Origin: JAZGBC01 sp036444495
GTDB taxonomy: Bacteria; Pseudomonadota; Alphaproteobacteria; Kiloniellales; J153
Assembly: GCA_036444495.1 (NCBI GenBank)
Contig: JAZGBC010000074.1
Location: 1-19,633, forward strand
Direction: 5' to 3'
Length of the DNA stretch: 19,633 nt
The notes beneath the pieces are model-generated. The model saw only the letters and a program-made list of their open reading frames with translations. It was not told the origin of the DNA and made no database searches. The position numbers were made by a program, and so were the translations under genes. This document shows positions 1 through 7,506 of this stretch, in pieces (within the stretch, counting starts at the first letter, position 1; every line of letters begins with the position of its first letter).

Positions 1-1
1 C

Positions 2-1270
2 CACGCGGGCACCCCGCCCGAGCCCATCACCGGCGCGCGCCAGACGCCGATCTTCCAGAACACCTCCTATGTGTTCTACGACGCCGATCACGCGGCCTCG
101 CTCTACAACCTGCAGACCTTCGGCTTCGTCTATTCGCGCCTGGGCAACCCCACGGTATCGGCGCTGGAGGAACGCATCGCCAGCCTGGAGGACGGGCGCG
201 GGGGCACCTGCTGCGCCTCGGGCCACGCCGCCCAGTTGCTCGCCTTCTTCGCCTTCATGGAACCGGGCGACGAGTTCATCTCCTCGACGCGGCTCTATGG
301 CGGCTCGATCACCCAGTTCGGCAAGACCTTCAAGAAGTTCGACTGGCACTGCCATTTCGTCGACTTCGACGAGCCGGAAAACATCCGCAAGGCGCTCACG
401 CCCAAGTGCAAGGCGATCTTCTGCGAGAGCCTGGCCAACCCGGGCGGCGTGGTGAGCGACCTGGAGGCCATCGCCAAGATCGCCGAGGAGGCCGGTGTCC
501 TGCTCATCGTGGACAACACCATGGCCACGCCCTACCTCTGCCGCCCCTTCGAGTGGGGCGCGGGCCTCTCGGTCCATTCCACGACCAAGTTCCTCTCGGG
601 CAACGGCACCTCGCTGGGCGGCTGCGTGGTGGACAGCGGCACCTTCGACTGGGCCAAGAACGACAAGTTCGGCGGGCTGACCAAGCCCGAACCCGCCTAT
701 CACGGCCTGACCTTCTACGAGACCTTCGGCGACCTGGCGTTTACGACCCACGCCCACGCGGTCTCCCTGCGCGACCTGGGCGCGACCATGGCGCCCATGA
801 ACGCCTTCCAGACGCTCCTCGGCATCGAGACGCTCGCCCTGCGCATAGAACGGCACTGCGCCAACGCCCAGAAGGTGGCCGAGTTCCTCGACGCCCACGA
901 GCTGGTGACCTGGGTCAGCTATGCCGGCCTGAAATCCAGCCCCTATCACGCGCTCGCCAGGAAATACCTGAACGGCGGCTTCGGCTCGGTCTTCACCTTC
1001 GGGGTCAAGGGCGGCTACGAGATGGGCATGAAGGTGGTGGAGAACTGCGAGCTCTGCTCGCACCTGGCCAACGTGGGCGACGCGCGCAGCCTGATCCTGC
1101 ACCCGGCCTCCACCACGCACCGGCAACTGACCGACGAGCAGGCGCTCGCCGCCGGCGCCGGGCCCGACGTGGTGCGCATCTCGGTCGGCCTGGAGACGGT
1201 AGAAGACATCATCGCCGATCTGGATCAGGCGCTGAAAGCCGCCGCGGCGGGCAAGAAAGCGGCGGAATAG
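2..1270 (+). CDS. metY: O-acetylhomoserine sulfhydrylase (Cys/Met metabolism PLP enzyme), 5' partial
   Basis: This enzyme would make L-homocysteine and acetate from O-acetyl-L-homoserine and sulfide, the direct-sulfhydrylation step of methionine synthesis, in the cytoplasm. The reading frame is open from the first complete codon, so the start lies outside the window; only about ten residues seem to be missing, because the visible start HAGTPPEPITGARQTPIFQN is the usual N-terminal region of the family. The PLP-binding lysine is in HSTTKFLSGNGTS (codon at 587-589), preceded by the cofactor-contacting VDNTMATPYLCRP. The GNGTSLGG stretch after the lysine and the GLTKPEPAYHGLTF insertion favour the O-acetylhomoserine sulfhydrylase branch over cystathionine gamma-synthase. 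The C-terminal VRISVGLETVEDIIADL is also typical. It ends 37 bases from the convergent cyclase gene. A MetZ-like or gamma-lyase role cannot be excluded by reading alone. Confidence 0.9.
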   Translation, partial: HAGTPPEPITGARQTPIFQNTSYVFYDADHAASLYNLQTFGFVYSRLGNPTVSALEERIASLEDGRGGTCCASGHAAQLLAFFAFMEPGDEFISSTRLYGGSITQFGKTFKKFDWHCHFVDFDEPENIRKALTPKCKAIFCESLANPGGVVSDLEAIAKIAEEAGVLLIVDNTMATPYLCRPFEWGAGLSVHSTTKFLSGNGTSLGGCVVDSGTFDWAKNDKFGGLTKPEPAYHGLTFYETFGDLAFTTHAHAVSLRDLGATMAPMNAFQTLLGIETLALRIERHCANAQKVAEFLDAHELVTWVSYAGLKSSPYHALARKYLNGGFGSVFTFGVKGGYEMGMKVVENCELCSHLANVGDARSLILHPASTTHRQLTDEQALAAGAGPDVVRISVGLETVEDIIADLDQALKAAAAGKKAAE

Positions 1271-1307
1271 GCACCCACCGTATTTCGAGAACTCGATCGG
1301 ATCGCCT

Positions 1308-3065
1308 TCAAGTGCGCGAGCTCGTTGGCAAATCGGCGGTGGCAAGATCGGCGATCAAGCGCTCGCGATAGCCGCGATCCTTGAACGGCTCGTCGCGCAC
1401 GAAGGCCGCGATCTGGAAACCGGGATCGATGCGCAGCAGTTCCTGAACGGCGGCGCCGGTGTCCCTGTCATCGCAGTGGGTGGTCGAGGCCACGCCGTAG
1501 ACCGCCGCGCGCCGGCTCAAGCGCGCCAACTCGGCGTTGGCGGCCAAGGCCTCGGCGTAGCGCTCCAGAATGTAATAGGCAACAGCCGTTTCCTCCCGGC
1601 AATAATCGGGCAGGAAGGGATCGAGGCGTTGAGCGCGCGCCAACAACTCCAAAGATTTCTCGCCATCGCCGAGGTAGTTATGGAGTTCCGCGGTCTTGGC
1701 AATGATATAAGCGTGATTGGGGTTCAGCTCGATGCCACGCTGGAAATGGTACGCCGCCTTGTCGAATTTCCGCTGGAACAGGTTGATCGACCCCATGATG
1801 CGATGGACCTCGCCTTCGTTAGCATCGAGCTCCAGGCCACGTTGAGCGCTGGCGATACAGTCGTCGAACCAATCGATGTTGTCGGCCCAATCGCCCTGGG
1901 TGGCAATTGCGCAGGCCCGCCAGGCGTGGGCCCGGCCGTAGTCGCTGTCCTTCTCTATCGCGCGATCGAACCATTCCACCGCCTTGTCCGCGTGTTCGCG
2001 CGTGACGCCGCCGAGGCGATGGTATTCAAGACCATGCAGCAGGCAGTCATAGGCATCGAGGTCAGCCGGCCGCTTGCGCCGAGCCGCCGCACCGGCGTTG
2101 GCCTCAACGAGGTCCGCAATCGTGGCGACGATGTGGCTCGCCAACTCGTCCTGAACGTCAAAGAGTTCTTCGAGCTTACAGTCGAAACGGTCGGCCCAAA
2201 GGTGCTCGCCGCTCACCGCGTCGATCAGCTGAGCCGTGATGCGGACGCGGCTACCTATTTTGCGTACGCTGCCCTCCAGGCAGTGAGCGACTCCCAAATC
2301 GCGGCCCACCTGGCGCAGATCGACGTCGCGGCCCCGGTAGGCGAAACTGGCGTTCCGCGAGACCACGAACAGCGCCTTGAAGCGGGCCAGCTCGGTAATG
2401 AGGTCCTCCGAGAAGCCGTCGGTGAAATAATCCTGCTCCCGGTCCCCGCTCATATTGACGAAAGGCAGCACGGCGATGGACGGTTTATCCGTTGGCGCGG
2501 GCGGCCCTTCGCTGATCGGAGTGCCGTCCTGAGGCGACGACCCGTAGCTGTGGATTGGCTGCTCGCCGGCGACCCGATAGAGCCGAAGTGGTTCCGAAAT
2601 GTTCTTGAGATCGTGCTCGCCCAGATCCTCGAAGATCAGGTTGGCCGTGCGCTTGACTTGATCGAAAATGGCCTGGCTGATCGTCACCGTGCCAGGCGCC
2701 GCCGCGCCCTCGATCCGCGCGGCGATGTTCACACCGTCGCCCAGAAGGTCGTCGCCCTTGACCACGACATCGGCGAGATGCACGCCGATGCGAAGCTCGA
2801 GCGGCTCCGAACCGCCGCGGTTCAATTGACCAAGGTCCCGCTGAATATCAAACGCCGTGCGCACCGCCGCCACAGGGCTCGCGAACTCCGCCAGGAGGCC
2901 GTCGCCCGCAAGTGAAAAGACGCGCCCAGCCGCCCCTGCGACCCGGGATTGGACGATTTTTTGAAGCTCGTCAAGACGGCGCAGGGTTGCCTCTTCCTGG
3001 GCGCCCATCAGGCGCGAATAGCCAACAACGTCGGCGGCCAGTATTGCGGTTAGGCGGCGGTCCAT
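1308..3065 (-). CDS. Class III adenylate/guanylate cyclase-domain protein with TolB/FlgO-like and TPR domains
   Basis: A 585-residue signalling protein expected to make a cyclic nucleotide or bind a ligand in the cytoplasm. Residues 1-165 form a class III cyclase domain: AADVVGYSRLM supplies the first metal aspartate (D12), LAGDG the second (D55), and GDGVNIAARI the transition-state Asn/Arg pair (N113, R117). The base-selecting lysine expected near residue 51 appears to be serine (GRVFSLAGDG). Residues 194-320 look like the TolB-like/FlgO region (PSIAVLPFVNMSGD, then RITAQLIDAVSGEHLWADRF). Residues 335-520 contain TPR-like helices, e.g. KAVEWFDRAIEKDSDYGRAH and AAYHFQRGIELNPNHAYI. No transmembrane segment is evident. 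The ATG is preceded by GAGGAG six bases away. This architecture is common as multiple paralogues in rhizobia and relatives. The gene for an unknown 200-residue protein lies just upstream on the same strand and may be co-transcribed. Confidence 0.9.
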   Translation of the reverse strand: MDRRLTAILAADVVGYSRLMGAQEEATLRRLDELQKIVQSRVAGAAGRVFSLAGDGLLAEFASPVAAVRTAFDIQRDLGQLNRGGSEPLELRIGVHLADVVVKGDDLLGDGVNIAARIEGAAAPGTVTISQAIFDQVKRTANLIFEDLGEHDLKNISEPLRLYRVAGEQPIHSYGSSPQDGTPISEGPPAPTDKPSIAVLPFVNMSGDREQDYFTDGFSEDLITELARFKALFVVSRNASFAYRGRDVDLRQVGRDLGVAHCLEGSVRKIGSRVRITAQLIDAVSGEHLWADRFDCKLEELFDVQDELASHIVATIADLVEANAGAAARRKRPADLDAYDCLLHGLEYHRLGGVTREHADKAVEWFDRAIEKDSDYGRAHAWRACAIATQGDWADNIDWFDDCIASAQRGLELDANEGEVHRIMGSINLFQRKFDKAAYHFQRGIELNPNHAYIIAKTAELHNYLGDGEKSLELLARAQRLDPFLPDYCREETAVAYYILERYAEALAANAELARLSRRAAVYGVASTTHCDDRDTGAAVQELLRIDPGFQIAAFVRDEPFKDRGYRERLIADLATADLPTSSRT

Positions 3066-3154
3066 GCGGGGCTCCTCGATGGGCGCGGTATGTTAAGGCA
3101 AATATCGGCAGAATCCCAGAGTCGCGGGGTCATGGCAGACGTAGACGCGCCGGC

Positions 3155-3757
3155 CTAGGCGTCGGCCTCCGCCAGGGCGGCGGTCCTCGGCTTGACCTTC
3201 TGGCTCATGAGCCAGGTGTAGATTTTCTCGTAGAGCCCGAAGTGGAGCGCCCGGTCGAGGCCGCGCACGGAGCCGCAGAGCAGGATCCCGTAAGGCAGGT
3301 TCACGTTGAGCAGCGTGATCTTGGGCAGTCCGCTGGAGTCGTGGAACACGGACCGGTCGGGTATGGCGTATTGGCCCAGCGCCGCCCCAAAGGAGTTGTT
3401 CAATAGCGCGGTAAGCGATTTCTGCTCCGTCTGCTCCTCTTCGATGATCAACTCTTTTTCATTGAGCACCCGGTCCAGGAACTCGGTGCTGATATCGGTC
3501 CGGTTGACGAACTGCCGGAAAGCCGAATCGGTCATCTCGAAGACGTCGGAGTTGTCCGACAGGAGATAGGCCACGATCCTCTTCAGCTCCGCTTCGGAGA
3601 TGGAGCCGCCCGAGATGGGCTCGATGCCGAAGGCGGCAAGCGCCGCGTCGATGTTCGCGTGCTCGGAGAAGTTGGCGCAGACGAATAGCACGGCGACGGA
3701 ATAATTGGGCCGCAGGGGGTGTAGCAGGGTCGTCTGAAAGATTCGCCGCAGCGTCAC
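3155..3757 (-). CDS. Hypothetical protein of 200 residues
   Basis: I do not recognise this protein. It is soluble in appearance, with no signal peptide or clear membrane span. It has an acidic helical middle (LNEKELIIEEEQTEQKSLTA, about residues 98-117), a hydrophobic C-terminal part (LPKITLLNVNLPYGILLCGS) and a helical end. I place the start at the GTG at 3757-3755 because AGGAGG lies five bases before it; an in-frame GTG two codons upstream (3763) overlaps that ribosome site and is less likely. An extended -10 promoter-like sequence lies just upstream. The cyclase gene follows 89 bases downstream on the same strand, so the two could be one transcript. Codon use is somewhat less GC-biased at third positions than in the neighbours, for example around the acidic middle, but still looks coding. 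Confidence 0.75.
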   Translation of the reverse strand: MTLRRIFQTTLLHPLRPNYSVAVLFVCANFSEHANIDAALAAFGIEPISGGSISEAELKRIVAYLLSDNSDVFEMTDSAFRQFVNRTDISTEFLDRVLNEKELIIEEEQTEQKSLTALLNNSFGAALGQYAIPDRSVFHDSSGLPKITLLNVNLPYGILLCGSVRGLDRALHFGLYEKIYTWLMSQKVKPRTAALAEADA

Positions 3758-3780
3758 CGCCACCTCCTCTTCCGTACGAC

Positions 3781-3789
3781 GTTATACCA
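3781..3789 (-). promoter_or_regulatory. Extended -10 promoter candidate for the 3155-3757 gene
   Basis: Read on the minus strand, TGGTATAAC gives a TATAAC hexamer (five of six to TATAAT) with a TG one base upstream, the extended -10 form. It lies about 14 bases upstream of the AGGAGG ribosome site at 3762-3767, giving a short 5' leader. No convincing -35 hexamer is seen at the right spacing, as is usual for extended -10 promoters. Confidence 0.4.
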
Positions 3790-3883
3790 AACCTCGTTGA
3801 TTAGAATAGCAGGACTCAAGCCCTTGTGGGAACAGCCGTGAGCGCCACTGGATAGCGCCTGAAAAGTGCAGTTTCCCGGGGTT

Positions 3884-5032
3884 TCACGCGCGCCGGCGCA
3901 GAAACCCCAGGATTGCGAGCGCGGCGTAACTGACAAACAGCATGAGAGGCAGGCCGTCCGGGCCGAAGGCCTCCATGGCGGCGCCGCCGAGCGGCGGGCC
4001 CAGGATCCCGCCGACGCCCCACATGGCGGCGAACGCCGCCGAGCCGGCCAGCAGCAGCGCCCCTCTAAAGCGGTCCCCCAACTCGGTCATGGCCAGGGTG
4101 TAGACCCCAAAAGCGGTCGAACCCCAGACGAACAACAGAGGCCACAAGAAGAGCGAGTCGAACGCCACGGGCAGCAAGAGGCTGCCAAGGGCGGTCAGCG
4201 CCGCGCAACCGACCATAACCGCGCGCCGCGGGGCATGGTCCGCCAGCCAGCCGATCGGGTACTGGAGAACGATGTTCCCGGCGATGAGAACGCCGAGCGC
4301 GTTGGCCGCCGTCGCCTCATCGAGCCCCTTGCGCAGGCCATAGAGCGGAAAGAGCGACAGGACCGCCGCGTCGAAAAAGGAGAAGATTCCAACCGCAATG
4401 AGCAGCGTCGGCGCCAGCCGAAAAAAGGCCAGGAACGAGGGGTGCTCCTCGTCGCTGGGCCCGCCCACCGCTCCGCGCGCGGCAAGCAGCGGGACCACGC
4501 CGGCGAGCGCGAAGCCGGCGCCGATCAGGAACGGTGTCCAGCCGCCGGTGCCGGTCTGGGCAACCAGGAATGGCCCGGCCGCAAAGCCCAGCGAGAGAAG
4601 GCTCGAATAGATGGCGACGACGCGGCCGCGCGTCTCATTCGTGGTCAGTTCGTTGATCCATGCCTCACTCACCGCGTACAGGCCGCTGATCGCGGCGCCC
4701 AACACGAAGCGCAACACGAACCAGGTGGCGAGATCGGAAAACACCTTGAACAACACGAGCGTGGCCGCGGCCACCACGATACCGGCAACCAGGAAGCGCC
4801 GCGTGCCCAGGCGCCGCGCCATCGACGGAACGAAGGGTGCGGCCACGATCAGGCCGACCGACGTCATGGCCGCGTTGAGGCCGGTGGTCACGGCATCGAC
4901 CCCGCGGGCCTCCAGGATCAGCGCCAGCAACGGATAGCTAAGCCCCAAGGTGACGTCGAAGACCGTGAGGCACGCAATGATGGCAACGAGCGTGCGCCAG
5001 CGAACGCCTAACTGGCCAAATAGCCCGGTCAC
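3884..5032 (-). CDS. MFS transporter (YcaD-like drug/metabolite efflux family)
   Basis: A 382-residue inner-membrane protein of the major facilitator superfamily with about twelve hydrophobic segments. The first helix region is TLVAIIACLTVFDVTLGLSY. The cytoplasmic loop between helices 2 and 3 carries the usual basic motif (MARRLGTRRF, about residues 85-95). The second half has an equivalent loop, GWLADHAPRRAVMVG. Motifs such as YAVSEAWINELTTNETRGRV resemble the YcaD-like group of proton-coupled exporters. The start is GTG at 5032 with GAGG seven bases upstream. It begins 10 bases after the stop of the VOC gene on the same strand, so the two are very likely one operon. That suggests handling of a toxic or modified small molecule, but the substrate cannot be read from the sequence. 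Confidence 0.85.
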   Translation of the reverse strand: MTGLFGQLGVRWRTLVAIIACLTVFDVTLGLSYPLLALILEARGVDAVTTGLNAAMTSVGLIVAAPFVPSMARRLGTRRFLVAGIVVAAATLVLFKVFSDLATWFVLRFVLGAAISGLYAVSEAWINELTTNETRGRVVAIYSSLLSLGFAAGPFLVAQTGTGGWTPFLIGAGFALAGVVPLLAARGAVGGPSDEEHPSFLAFFRLAPTLLIAVGIFSFFDAAVLSLFPLYGLRKGLDEATAANALGVLIAGNIVLQYPIGWLADHAPRRAVMVGCAALTALGSLLLPVAFDSLFLWPLLFVWGSTAFGVYTLAMTELGDRFRGALLLAGSAAFAAMWGVGGILGPPLGGAAMEAFGPDGLPLMLFVSYAALAILGFLRRRA

Positions 5033-5042
5033 CGGCCGGCCC

Positions 5043-5444
5043 TCAACACGCCGCGTAATTCGACACTTCGATCAAATTCCCGTCCGGGTCGCGGAAGTAG
5101 ACCGAGGTCATGGGCCCTTCGGCGCCCACGCACTCCACGGGGCCCATCTCGATTTCGATCCCGCAGGCCGCGAGATGCGCCATGACCCGCTCGAGCGGCG
5201 TCTCGGCGATGAAACAAAGATCAACGGTCCCGGGACGCGGGTCCTTGGCCACGAGTTCCACGGGGCTGGGATAGGGATGCACGTTGATCTTCTGCCGGCC
5301 GAAATGGAGCGCCACGCGGCCCTCCCCGAACGTCTCGCGGCGCATGCCGAGGACGGTTTCAAAGAAGCGGCAGGTCGCCTCCACGTCGCGCACGGTGATG
5401 ACCAAGTGATCGAGGCGATCGATCATGACGGCGCTATCAGACAT
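5043..5444 (-). CDS. VOC family protein (glyoxalase/bleomycin-resistance fold, GLOD5-like)
   Basis: A 133-residue protein with a complete vicinal-oxygen-chelate fold of two beta-alpha-beta-beta-beta units. The first opens with RLDHLVITVRDVEATCRFFE and the second ends with YFRDPDGNLIEVSNY. H13 and E126 are in the positions of classical VOC metal ligands. GRVALHFGRQKINVHP and GTVDLCFIAE closely resemble glyoxalase-domain-containing protein 5, a VOC subgroup of uncertain reaction. It could be a lyase, an isomerase or an antibiotic-binding protein. The ATG is preceded by AAGGAGG at close spacing (four to five bases). It is the first gene of a probable two-gene operon with the downstream MFS transporter. 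The region just upstream is the large inverted repeat, so its promoter lies in or against that element. Confidence 0.85.
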   Translation of the reverse strand: MSDSAVMIDRLDHLVITVRDVEATCRFFETVLGMRRETFGEGRVALHFGRQKINVHPYPSPVELVAKDPRPGTVDLCFIAETPLERVMAHLAACGIEIEMGPVECVGAEGPMTSVYFRDPDGNLIEVSNYAAC

Positions 5445-5475
5445 GGCCCCTCCTTGAGGAATTATTGAGGTTCAA

Positions 5476-5662
5476 GATTCACCACAGAGACAGAGAGACA
5501 CAGAGAAGAAAGGCTGTTTAACCACTAAGACACCAAGGCACGAAGAAGAATTTGTTTGCGCGCTTCGCGCGTTTAAATCTTTTTTCTTGTCCTTCGTGTC
5601 TTTGAGTCTTCGTAGTGAATCTCTTGTTGGTTCTCTGTGTCTCTGCGCCTCTGTGGTGAATC
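5476..5662. repeat. Large imperfect inverted-repeat intergenic element
   Basis: Two long arms are approximately reverse complements. The left arm (about 5476-5550) begins GATTCACCACAGAGACAGAG and continues into an ACCACTAAGACACCAAGG stretch. The right arm (about 5579-5662) carries the complement, CTTCGTGTCTTTGAGTC and then TCTCTGTGTCTCTGCGCCTC, ending GTGGTGAATC. The middle has its own small hairpin (GCGCG-CTT-CGCGC, 5558-5570). Purine-rich strings of CACAGAG and AAGACAC differ sharply from the surrounding GC-rich genes. Elements with this ACCACAGAG...ACGAAG text are known as dispersed intergenic repeats in many unrelated bacteria. The function is unknown; it lies between the VOC start and the end of the next MFS gene. 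No protein is credible within it. Confidence 0.8.
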
Positions 5663-5699
5663 TGCTTTTCAACTCCGCCATGAGTCATGTAGCCCGCCC

Positions 5700-6899
5700 C
5701 TACTCCGCCGCCACGGGGGCCGAGCGCCGGCGCCACTCGCCTGGCAGCATGAACGCGGCCAGCGTGGCCAACCCCGCGAAAGCGGCCAGAATCAGGAACA
5801 GCCAGAGGAACTCGCCCGTACGCTCCTGGATCCTGGACACCAGCATGATGGAGAGCGGCGCCGTGCCGAAGGCGAGCACGAACTTGATGCCGTAGGCCAA
5901 GCCGTGGTACCGGGCCGGCGTATAGCGGGCGAGCAGCATGTTCTCGGCGGGTAGCGGCGCGGAGGTCAGCACCACGGCGACCACGGCGAGCCCGATGAGC
6001 GGCAGTCCGCCGAACGCGGCCAACCCCGCCAGCACCGGCACCTGGAACAGGAAGGCGCCGGCGTAGATGGGCTTCAAGGGGTACTTGTCGGCCATGTAGC
6101 CGCCGACCAGCTGCATGAGGCTGCCCGCGACATAGACCAGCGCGATGATCGCGCCGATGCCGAAGACGCCATCGCCGGCGATATCCCGGAGCCGCAGGTC
6201 GAAGACCTTGGGCATGGCCGTCTGGGTCGCCTGGAAGACGATGCCCATGGTGAGCATGGTGAGCAGAAGGATGGCGTAAACGCGCAGCATATCGCCGCGG
6301 CTCTCGCCGCCCTCGCTTCTGGGCTGGATTCCCGCCTCGACGATGAGACCCAGCCGCAGGCAGGCGAAAAGCACGAGACCGGTCGCCACGGATATCACGC
6401 CGGGAACGATGAAGGCGGCGCGCCAGCCGAAGAGGTCGATGAGCGCGCCCGCGACCAGGGCGGCGGCGGCGATGCCGATGCCGCCGAAGACTCCGTTGAT
6501 GCCCAGCGCCTTGCCCCGGGCCTGGGCGTTGCGCACCAGCCAGGCGATGCCCACCGGATGGTAAATCGAGGCGAAGAGGCCGATCGCGGCCAGCCCAAGG
6601 AGCAGCGCGGTCTTGCTGTCCACCAGTCCGCAGACGATGCCGGAGACGCCCAGGCCGATGAAGAACACCACCATCATGCCGGAGGCCGACCAGCGGTCGC
6701 CCAGCCAGCCGGCCGGCAGCGCCGCCACACCCACCAGGAGCGCGCCCAGGGTCCAGAGCTCGAGCAACTCGTGATAGGGCAGCGTCCACGCCTCCTCCAG
6801 CGCCAGCACGATCACGAAGTAGAAGGCCGTGAAGAGGTGCATGTAGGCGTGGCCGAGGCACGAGAAGACGAGCGGCAGACGGGACGGGCCCAGTGCCAT
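5700..6899 (-). CDS. MFS transporter (possibly fosmidomycin-resistance-like group)
   Basis: A 399-residue inner-membrane major facilitator protein with about twelve hydrophobic helices. The first is PLVFSCLGHAYMHLFTAFYF, where the GHAYMHLFTAFYF pattern recalls fosmidomycin-resistance-type transporters. The loop between helices 2 and 3 has GWLGDRWSASGMM, matching the conserved MFS motif. Helix 4 holds ASIYHPVGIAWLVRNAQARG, a motif of the same group. The central loop (about residues 190-205) is hydrophilic (IQPRSEGGESRGD), followed by the second six helices with GGYMADKYPLKP. The start is ATG at 6899. It stands alone: downstream is the inverted-repeat element, upstream a 331-base gap with two hairpins. 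It is a different subfamily from the MFS gene at 3884-5032, so not a local duplicate. Substrate unknown. Confidence 0.85.
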   Translation of the reverse strand: MALGPSRLPLVFSCLGHAYMHLFTAFYFVIVLALEEAWTLPYHELLELWTLGALLVGVAALPAGWLGDRWSASGMMVVFFIGLGVSGIVCGLVDSKTALLLGLAAIGLFASIYHPVGIAWLVRNAQARGKALGINGVFGGIGIAAAALVAGALIDLFGWRAAFIVPGVISVATGLVLFACLRLGLIVEAGIQPRSEGGESRGDMLRVYAILLLTMLTMGIVFQATQTAMPKVFDLRLRDIAGDGVFGIGAIIALVYVAGSLMQLVGGYMADKYPLKPIYAGAFLFQVPVLAGLAAFGGLPLIGLAVVAVVLTSAPLPAENMLLARYTPARYHGLAYGIKFVLAFGTAPLSIMLVSRIQERTGEFLWLFLILAAFAGLATLAAFMLPGEWRRRSAPVAAE

Positions 6900-6997
6900 G
6901 GCAAGCGATCCTTCTGAAACAGTGCCGTTCCTGTCTACACGCGGCCCATAAGGCGGGCAAGGCGCCCCGCCGCATGCCTGCCATGCGCCCCCCTGCC

Positions 6998-7062
6998 TAG
7001 AGCAGCATCCCTTCAGATGGGATCGCTTTCAGTGATCCAACTGAACGGATAAAGCTGCTCTA
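6998..7062. repeat. Hairpin repeat element A, TAGAGCAGC ends
   Basis: Terminal arms TAGAGCAGC (6998-7006) and GCTGCTCTA (7054-7062) are perfect complements. Inside are nested pairs TTCAG/CTGAA (7012-7016 with 7041-7045) and GGATC/GATCC (7020-7024 with 7034-7038). The whole folds as one long interrupted stem. The ends resemble TAGAGCA-type intergenic repeats of Alphaproteobacteria. Together with element B it fills the middle of the 331-base gap between 6900 and 7230, which otherwise shows no gene. Confidence 0.75.
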
Positions 7063-7074
7063 CCTATTGAGAAG

Positions 7075-7136
7075 TAGAGCAATTTTATCCAAACGGATGG
7101 AACCGGACCGGTTCCATGCGTTCGGATATTGCTCTA
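7075..7136. repeat. Hairpin repeat element B, TAGAGCAAT ends
   Basis: A nearly perfect 62-base hairpin. TAGAGCAAT (7075-7083) pairs with ATTGCTCTA (7128-7136), ATCCAAACG (7087-7095) with CGTTCGGAT (7119-7127, one wobble), and ATGGAACCGG (7097-7106) with CCGGTTCCAT (7108-7117) around a single central A. The only irregularities are a TTT bulge at 7084-7086 and a G/G mismatch (7096/7118). It shares its ends with element A 12 bases away but not the inner sequence. Confidence 0.75.
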
Positions 7137-7230
7137 GCCGGGGCTGCCCGCATATCGCCTTACTTTGGCCCCACCCGGGCCCAACTCCCGCCCCCGCACC
7201 GCCCTATTGACCCCCTAGCCTCGTTGAGCG

Positions 7231-7437
7231 ATGGCAAGAAAAAGCGTGCAGTTGAGACAATTTGCGATGAAGACCCTTGGCAGGATTCGGCCACTCTCCG
7301 CGGCACGGCGCTGGCGGTGGACACCCGAGGCGCGGCCCCTGGAGGTGGAGCCGGAATTCGACCTGGAGCGCGTGGTCTGGGACCCGGAATACCGGGACGA
7401 GGTGCGCGCGCAGTTGAGGCAGAGTGGCTTGAGTTAA
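7231..7437 (+). CDS. Small hypothetical protein, 68 residues
   Basis: I do not recognise it. The second half (FDLERVVWDPEYRDEVRAQLRQSG) has strong GC third-position bias and an amphipathic charged pattern, so it looks translated. The first twelve codons (with AGA, AAA, TTT) look less coding. Translation might therefore start at the in-frame ATG at 7267, giving 56 residues (MKTLGRIRPLSAARRWRWTP...). Neither start has a good ribosome site. The N-terminal half is rich in Arg and Trp, the C-terminal half acidic. It is convergent with cutA, with a GC-rich hairpin between them. Confidence 0.5.
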   Translation: MARKSVQLRQFAMKTLGRIRPLSAARRWRWTPEARPLEVEPEFDLERVVWDPEYRDEVRAQLRQSGLS

Positions 7438-7462
7438 CAGGGAGGCCGCTCGGACGGGGGAC

Positions 7463-7494
7463 GGGCGCGGTCGGACCCCCCGCCGGCCGCGCCC
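7463..7494. terminator. GC-rich stem-loop between convergent genes
   Basis: GGGCGCGGTCGG (7463-7474) pairs with CCGGCCGCGCCC (7483-7494) over twelve positions, with one T/G wobble and an eight-base loop. It sits between the stop of the small gene at 7437 and the stop of cutA at 7507, so it could end both transcripts. There is no T-run on either side, so it is not a classical intrinsic terminator. Confidence 0.4.
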
Positions 7495-7506
7495 GAACCT
7501 CCGCTT

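Noticed and set aside
1476..2915. Long plus-strand open frame (479 codons) opposite the cyclase gene
   Set aside because: It is the antisense of a strongly supported gene. GC-rich codon bias leaves the opposite frame free of stops, and the translation resembles no protein family and has no ribosome site.
3866..5011. Plus-strand open frame of 381 codons opposite the MFS gene
   Set aside because: The translation is a low-complexity Arg/Gln/Glu/Gly-rich string, the usual antisense shadow of a hydrophobic membrane protein.
5472..5681. Short open frame inside the inverted-repeat element
   Set aside because: Its peptide simply translates the repeat arms and shows no coding bias.
3884..6899. The two MFS genes as a tandem duplication
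   Set aside because: Their helix motifs and conserved loops belong to different subfamilies; they share only the superfamily fold.
5518..6984. Minus-strand 488-codon frame across the second MFS gene
   Set aside because: It is a shifted frame of the MFS gene with Arg/Gly/Ala-rich text running into the inverted repeat; the other frame gives a full twelve-helix transporter.
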